Shown: one piece after another, positions 59,789 through 64,000 of the stretch
Numbering within the stretch: position 1 is the first letter of the stretch
Layout: every line of letters starts with the position of its first letter
From: Bin87 sp965208015
Lineage (GTDB): Bacteria > Chloroflexota > Dehalococcoidia > Lucifugimonadales > UBA3495
Assembly: GCA_965208015.1 (NCBI GenBank)
Contig: OZ242308.1
Coordinates: 1,240,001 to 1,304,000, forward strand
DNA length: 64,000 bases
Direction: 5' to 3'
Program-made: the position numbers and the translations under genes
Notes under the pieces: generated by a model
Seen by the model: only the letters and a program-made list of their open reading frames with translations
Told to the model about the DNA's origin: nothing
Databases searched by the model: none

Positions 59789-59816
59789 TTGCGTTGGTTG
59801 TCGGCGGCATTATAAA
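59789..59816 (+). promoter_or_regulatory. Promoter candidate for the pentapeptide-TIR gene
   Basis: TTGCGT at 59789-59794, a 16-bp spacer and TATAAA at 59811-59816, about 105 bp before the ATG and divergent from the hicBA module. Confidence 0.5.
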
Positions 59817-59918
59817 TACCAAACCCACCGGCCGCAAACGCTTAGGCAAATCCAGGCAGTGCGTGTGCCTGACTTTATGCTAAAATCGGCGCTGAAACCT
59901 TCACGGAGACGTGTGAAA

Positions 59919-61202
59919 ATGGCCGACATCGCACTGGTCCAGATCGTCAAGCAGGGGCGCGACGCCGTTGCCGCCTGGCGCGAAGAACATTCCAACCAGA
60001 CCATGGACCTCAACGCCTGCTACATGAGCCACGCTCGCATCCCCATGGTCAACCTGCGGGGCGCCGACATGCGTGGCGGCGACTTCATGGGCGCGATGGT
60101 CCGCCGCGCTGACCTGTCCAACAGTTACCTCAACGACGCGCACTTCTATCGCGCCGACCTCCGCGAAACCAATCTCAGTCGGGCCATCGCGCCCGGCGCA
60201 AACCTGCGAGGCGCGGACCTGCGCAACGCGGATCTCTCCGGCGCCAACTTTGACCGCGCTACGCTTTCTGAGGCCAACCTCACGGGCGCGGACCTCACCA
60301 ACGTCAACCTGGATCGGGCCAACCTGGATCGGGCCAACTTCACTGGAGCCAACCTCACCGGCGCCAGCTTCAACGGCGCCAACCTGTCTCGCACCAACCT
60401 GTCGTCCTGCAACCTCAACGGGGCGGACTTCTACGAGGCAGTGCTCAACGACGTGGTCACTGGTGAGTCCGACTTCAGCAACTGCATCATCGGCTACACC
60501 GTATTCCAGAACTGCGCCCTGGATACCGCGGTGGGGCTGGAAGAGGTTCGCCACGATGCGCCCAGCACTATCGGCCTGGACACTCTACTCCGTTCCAGGG
60601 GCGCTCTGCCGCAATCATTCATCCTGGGTTCAGGCGTGCCCATCGCGGTGGCCGGGCTCCAGGACAGCGTTGCCGACGCTCCGGTAACCACCCTGGAAGT
60701 CCACATATCCTGCGCCGACGCCGACGTACCCTTCGCCCGCCAGCTGGAAGCCAACCTGCGCGCCCAGGGTGTGCGCAGTTGGGTCTTCGCCGAGGGTTTT
60801 CGGGGCAATCCCTTGGTGGACCGCCGCGCCACCTCCGGCGAAGAGGAGATCGAGCGCTGGGTTCGCCACTACGATCGGCTCATCGTGGTGTGCACGGCGG
60901 CGGGCCTGGACAGCGAGACCGTGCGCAACGACATCACCGCCGCCCACGAAGCGCAGCGGACCAACGACAGCTGGACCATGTTCCTGGTGGACGCCGACGG
61001 CGTCATGGGCGGCGGCCGCAACCGCGCCGCCCGTCTCATGACCGATGAATTGCGCTTCTTCGACCTCACGGGCCAGTCCGATGGCTCCGACGAGTACCAG
61101 GCGGCGTTGGATGACCTGATCACCAACCTTCGCGAGGAGCAGCCGGCCAGCGCTGCTGCTCCGCCGCGGCGGGAAGTGGATCCCCGCAATCTCCAGCTGT
61201 AA
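59919..61202 (+). CDS. Pentapeptide-repeat protein with C-terminal TIR-like domain
   Basis: 427 residues from the ATG at 59919 (GGAG nine bases upstream). After a 35-residue head come about 30 A(D/N)LxX pentapeptides (about 50-185: RADLRETNL, GANLRGADLRNADLSGANF, RANLDRANFTGANLTGASF), a right-handed beta-helix. A linker is followed at about 262-395 by a TIR-like fold: LEVHISCADADVPFARQLEA, LRAQGVRSWVFAEG, EEEIERWVRHYDRLIVVCT and DSETVRNDITAAHEA. The NADase glutamate normally in the ...NEI... helix is replaced by Asp (RNDI), though E is present one turn later. Stand-alone; could signal, scaffold or kill. Confidence 0.85.
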   Translation: MADIALVQIVKQGRDAVAAWREEHSNQTMDLNACYMSHARIPMVNLRGADMRGGDFMGAMVRRADLSNSYLNDAHFYRADLRETNLSRAIAPGANLRGADLRNADLSGANFDRATLSEANLTGADLTNVNLDRANLDRANFTGANLTGASFNGANLSRTNLSSCNLNGADFYEAVLNDVVTGESDFSNCIIGYTVFQNCALDTAVGLEEVRHDAPSTIGLDTLLRSRGALPQSFILGSGVPIAVAGLQDSVADAPVTTLEVHISCADADVPFARQLEANLRAQGVRSWVFAEGFRGNPLVDRRATSGEEEIERWVRHYDRLIVVCTAAGLDSETVRNDITAAHEAQRTNDSWTMFLVDADGVMGGGRNRAARLMTDELRFFDLTGQSDGSDEYQAALDDLITNLREEQPASAAAPPRREVDPRNLQL

Positions 61203-61229
61203 GCGGGTGAACCCGTTGACCGATGCAGG

Positions 61230-61251
61230 GGGGCGACCAAACGGTCGCCCC
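61230..61251. repeat. GGGGCG-type palindrome, copy 6
   Basis: GGGGCGACC-aaac-GGTCGCCCC, 9-bp arms with a 4-base loop, 28 bases after the pentapeptide-TIR stop. Same design as copy 1. Confidence 0.85.
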
Positions 61252-61283
61252 TCGAATTTAATGCCACACTCCCTGTGGCTCAT

Positions 61284-61410
61284 GCGTACCCGGTTTGTCA
61301 TTGCGAGCGCAGCGTGGCAATCTCGCTGCGGCCAGGATGGTCTCTACACCAACGGGATTGCCACGTCGCTTCGCTTCTCGCAATGGCAGGGTTGCGGAAG
61401 CTGGGTACGC
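61284..61410. repeat. 127-bp element with GCGTACCC inverted ends and facing TCATTGCGAGCG hairpins
   Basis: Left end GCGTACCCGG (61284-61293) and right end CTGGGTACGC (61401-61410) are inverted repeats (one mismatch). Inside, GTCATTGCGAGCGCAGCGTG with GGCAATCTCG faces GGATTGCCACGTCGCTTCGC with CTCGCAATGG. The core is the widespread TCATTGCGAGCGAAGC repeat. A partial copy lies at 38250. Confidence 0.85.
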
Positions 61411-61487
61411 GTGGGTCGACGTGGAGGTTGCGCCGGGCGTTGAACCAAACCGCGGTCGCGGTCGAAGGTCTCCGGTACGCTAATCTC

Positions 61488-62651
61488 CTACCGGAACGGG
61501 GGCGCGTAAATCTGGCCGCCCTTGGGGCAGTTCTGGCAGGGTGCGTCGGCCCACAGCGCGTTGCGGCTGCCGGGTGGGCGCGGGACGCCCAGCCCGCCCG
61601 ATCCAAAGTGCCGTTCGTAAACCTCACCGTAATTGCCCACCTCTCGAACGACATCCTGTGCCACGGTCTGCGTGAGCCCCAGGCTCTCTTGACCCCAGGA
61701 GCCCTCCAGTCCGAACAGCCGGTCTACCGAGGTACTGCCTGTGCTCGTGGACGGCACATTTCCAGAATGGATGTCGTAGGCCTCGGCATAGATCAGCACG
61801 CCAATCACGGACTTGACGATATCGAACCATTGGTCGTCGCCATGGGGCACCGCCAGGCTGATCGGCTCTTCGGATATGGTCTCCGGAAGGACGACATGCT
61901 CGTCTTGCGCTCCGCCGGCGGCGATTATCTCGCCCAACAGGAACGTGCGGTCGGTGGTGTAGGCGTCGCATTGGCCGGCGACATAGGCCGCGATGGAGGC
62001 TTCGAAGGTCTCGAAAGTAACCACATTCATGCCGAGCTGGTACTCGCGGTTGAAGTCCTCCAGGTTGAGCTCGGTGGTGGTGCCCTGCGCAACACACACG
62101 GAGGCTCCCCGCAGGTCATGGGCACTTTCAATGCCCAGCGCCGCCGGTACCGCGAATCCTTGACCGTCGTACAGGGTGGTATGGACGAAGTTGCCGCCCC
62201 AGGTTGCGTCGCGGCTGGTGCTCCAGGTGTTCACCCAGGCCAGGATGTCGATTTCGCCGGACGCCAGTGAGGGTCCGCGCTCCGCCGCCGATCCAATGAT
62301 GCGGAACTCCACGGCGTCGGGGCTGCCGAATACGGCGACGGCCACCGCGCGGCATAGATCTATCTCGAACCCGTCGTTCGCCCCCGCATTGTCCAGGCTG
62401 CCGTATCCCGCCACGTCGTTGGTAGTGCCGCACACCATGTGGCCATGATCTCTGATTCGGCCCAATCGGCCGTCGCCTTGGGCCAGGTTAGAGGTGTTAT
62501 CCGCGTGAGTTCCCTGAATCGCAATGCTCTCGCTGCTCGCCGACCCTGCCACAGTTTTCGGTTCGGTGGGCGTGGCGCATGCCGCTCCGGCCGCCAGCAT
62601 CGCGGTGGCGACAATCATTATTGTCAATTTGCTCAATCCGTTTCGCAACAT
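61488..62651 (-). CDS. Amino-acid ABC substrate-binding lipoprotein (AapJ/BztA-like)
   Basis: 387 residues from the ATG at 62651 (AGGGGA upstream). Lipobox AAGAAC; SBP family 3: LGRIRDHGHMVCGTTNDVAG, NDGFEIDLCRAVAVAVFGSP, SGEIDILAWVNTWSTSRDAT and ISEEPISLAVPHGDDQWFDI. Family members bind glutamate, aspartate or general L-amino acids. The long C-terminal tail includes CQNC. The permeases and ATPase are not in the window. Confidence 0.92.
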   Translation of the reverse strand: MLRNGLSKLTIMIVATAMLAAGAACATPTEPKTVAGSASSESIAIQGTHADNTSNLAQGDGRLGRIRDHGHMVCGTTNDVAGYGSLDNAGANDGFEIDLCRAVAVAVFGSPDAVEFRIIGSAAERGPSLASGEIDILAWVNTWSTSRDATWGGNFVHTTLYDGQGFAVPAALGIESAHDLRGASVCVAQGTTTELNLEDFNREYQLGMNVVTFETFEASIAAYVAGQCDAYTTDRTFLLGEIIAAGGAQDEHVVLPETISEEPISLAVPHGDDQWFDIVKSVIGVLIYAEAYDIHSGNVPSTSTGSTSVDRLFGLEGSWGQESLGLTQTVAQDVVREVGNYGEVYERHFGSGGLGVPRPPGSRNALWADAPCQNCPKGGQIYAPPFR

Positions 62652-62712
62652 GCTGTCCCCTGCTTCCCGTATTGTCCTCAAGCCTGGATTCGATAGATGA
62701 CTTTAACTGCAA

Positions 62713-62740
62713 TAGGGGGAGGGCAATCGCCCTCCCCCTA
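62713..62740 (-). terminator. Hairpin terminator after the dehalogenase-like gene
   Basis: TAGGGGGAGGGC-aatc-GCCCTCCCCCTA, 12-bp perfect arms, 46 bases downstream of the minus-strand stop at 62787 and upstream of the amino-acid lipoprotein. The minus strand continues with a T-poor tail, so it may rely on the very strong stem. Confidence 0.75.
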
Positions 62741-62786
62741 GTTGGACCGTTCCGAAGAACCGACCGATTTGGCTGGCTACATCGCT

Positions 62787-63998
62787 TTAGATGTAGTCTT
62801 CCTCCTCGTACATCATGTCGACGTTGTCGGTGCTCTGGTTGAGGCCGCGGACCACCTGGGCCCGGAACTCGTTGAGCATGTCATCGGTGATCTCGTTGCC
62901 GTTGGCGCGGGCGGCGTCCTTCAACGAATCGAAGGCCCATTCGCCGGTGTCGCCGTGGGGCATGTCGAAGAAGCCAGGCTCGAAGACCGGAAGTTCGCCG
63001 GGTCCGAAGTAACCCTTGCCCTCGATGTTGTAACCTTCGAGGTCGTGGGTGCCCTTGCCGAGGACCTGACCGGTGGCAGCGTAGTGCTCCATGGTGGCCT
63101 TCATGCCGTACTTCTGGATCGGGCAGACCTTCATGCAGACGCCGCAGCCGAGGTAGCGGGCCATGACAGGGCGGCAGCGCTTGAAGTAGAGCTTGTTCTT
63201 CTCGATTCCGCGCCACCAGATCTTGTCGCGCATCAGAGCGCGGCCGGGGCAGCGGTTCACGCAGACCTGGCACACCTGGCAGAAGGCGTGAATGCCGTAG
63301 TCGACGGGCTCGTCATAGCTGACGTTAGCGTCGGTAGTGATCATCATGATGCGGCAGCGGGAGCCGACGTGGGGGGTCAGCAGGTAGCCGCAAGCGCCCA
63401 GCTGGCCGAGGCCGGCGGCGACGAACATCGGGATGTAGGGGCCGGTGTTGTCGTTGGGGCTGTGAACCTGGGCGCGATACCCGAGGCTGCGGATGAAGTT
63501 ACCCAGTTCGAGACCGGCAGCGCCTTCGGTCCGGTACGTGCTGGAGTGCACGATCTCGGCGTCGATGCTGGGGATGGTCTGCGTGGGCTCGAAGTCCTGC
63601 TCGTAGGCCAGGCAGATGACGTGGGGGAACTGCACCCAGGCCTTCTTGCTCTGATACACGTAGCGGATGTCGAAGGAAGTCATGCCGACTTCGACGAAAC
63701 CGAGCTCGCGGGCCTTCTGCTTGATGGCTTCGGTGACGTCCTCGCCGGTGGCGTCGGACGTGGGCTCCAGGTCGCCAGTGAGGCGGGCGGCCATGACCAG
63801 GTTGCGATTGAGCTTATCGTGCTCCTTGCGGATCTCACGCATCTCGGCGTGCTGGTCGCGCAGGGTGTTGGCCCAGTCGCGGGAGGCGCGCTCGGTGATG
63901 TTCATGGTCTCGACGGGGTATTCCCGGGAGTACCAGTCAACCTCGCGCTGATTCATGGGGATGCCGGGAGTGGTCTCCAACTCCTCGGGCACCGGGAT
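62787..63998 (-). CDS. Reductive-dehalogenase-like corrinoid/iron-sulfur protein (5' end at the window edge)
   Basis: At least 402 residues. GLGQLGACGYLLTPHVGSRC and the PMFVAAGLG before it are the corrinoid-pocket block of reductive dehalogenases and QueG; FCQVCQVCVNRCPGRA is the first CxxCxxCxxxCP cluster motif, and CGVCMKVCP the second. No twin-arginine signal is visible, which fits cytoplasmic dehalogenase-like proteins. The frame is still open at the window edge (a GTG at 63992 is the last start inside), so the true start may lie outside. No rdhB anchor is adjacent inside the window. Confidence 0.85.
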   Translation of the reverse strand: MPVPEELETTPGIPMNQREVDWYSREYPVETMNITERASRDWANTLRDQHAEMREIRKEHDKLNRNLVMAARLTGDLEPTSDATGEDVTEAIKQKARELGFVEVGMTSFDIRYVYQSKKAWVQFPHVICLAYEQDFEPTQTIPSIDAEIVHSSTYRTEGAAGLELGNFIRSLGYRAQVHSPNDNTGPYIPMFVAAGLGQLGACGYLLTPHVGSRCRIMMITTDANVSYDEPVDYGIHAFCQVCQVCVNRCPGRALMRDKIWWRGIEKNKLYFKRCRPVMARYLGCGVCMKVCPIQKYGMKATMEHYAATGQVLGKGTHDLEGYNIEGKGYFGPGELPVFEPGFFDMPHGDTGEWAFDSLKDAARANGNEITDDMLNEFRAQVVRGLNQSTDNVDMMYEEEDYI

Positions 63999-64000
63999 TG

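Overview
The window is GC-rich bacterial chromosome with about 60 genes on both strands, no rRNA and no CRISPR array. Four luciferase-like flavin (F420/FMN) monooxygenases, three class III CoA-transferases, a reductive-dehalogenase-like iron-sulfur protein, an alpha-hydroxy-acid oxidase, a P450, a dienelactone hydrolase, F420-type PNPOx proteins and many short-chain catabolic genes together suggest an uncultured Chloroflexota, probably Dehalococcoidia of the SAR202 type. This assignment is inference from gene content; there is no phylogenetic marker test behind it.

Layout. 1-2 kb: chromosomal rnhA, coupled to an AlbA/ATPase-type regulator. 2.3-8.5 kb: an accessory, phage- or island-like block. 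It holds a DUF4145 protein, a minus-strand operon of small helix-turn-helix proteins (four of them diverged paralogues), a divergent XRE repressor + ImmA-like peptidase pair, a CopG-type ribbon-helix-helix protein and a large serine recombinase. The recombinase reading frame runs through tRNA-Arg(CCT) and tRNA-Ala(CGC), so this is probably the attachment side of an island. 8.6-27 kb: catabolic genes (amidohydrolase, dienelactone hydrolase, P450, RidA, hydroxy-acid oxidase, two flavin monooxygenases, NHL propeller, heme-binding GlcG-like protein, CoA-transferase, atypical 5'-nucleotidase lipoprotein) with a DUF433/DUF5615 toxin-antitoxin module. At 18.3-18.9 kb lies a gene that only makes sense if an in-frame UGA is read as selenocysteine (UGSC-type selenoprotein), next to a probable partner gene.

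28-43 kb: a zinc-binding lipoprotein of the ZnuA/AztC type with a whole beta-propeller resembling the zinc chaperone AztD inserted into its His-rich loop; then an SDR, exonuclease III, PNPOx-like protein, SnoaL-like protein, a coiled-coil protein, alpha/beta hydrolase + cupin + CoA-transferase, a second CoA-transferase, tRNA-Ser(CGA), a VOC protein and PcrA/UvrD helicase. 43-51.6 kb: two tandem paralogous oligopeptide/dipeptide-type ABC cassettes (binding lipoprotein, two permeases), neither with an ATPase. 51.7-64 kb: two HicAB modules, flavin monooxygenases (one frameshifted), a dual-specificity phosphatase, a coaX-coaBC-SulP operon, a pentapeptide-repeat/TIR-like protein, an amino-acid binding lipoprotein and the reductive-dehalogenase-like protein at the right edge.

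The intergenic DNA is rich in small dispersed palindromes. At least four families recur: GGGGCG-type perfect palindromes, paired ATTCCGGC/ATTCCCGC hairpin composites, a GCGTACCC-bounded TCATTGCGAGCG element, and an AATCCTGAAAATCCTG element. The strongest leads are the zinc-protein fusion, the UGA-recoded gene with its partner, the tandem HTH array beside an altered ImmA, the tRNA-overlapping recombinase and the pentapeptide-TIR fusion.
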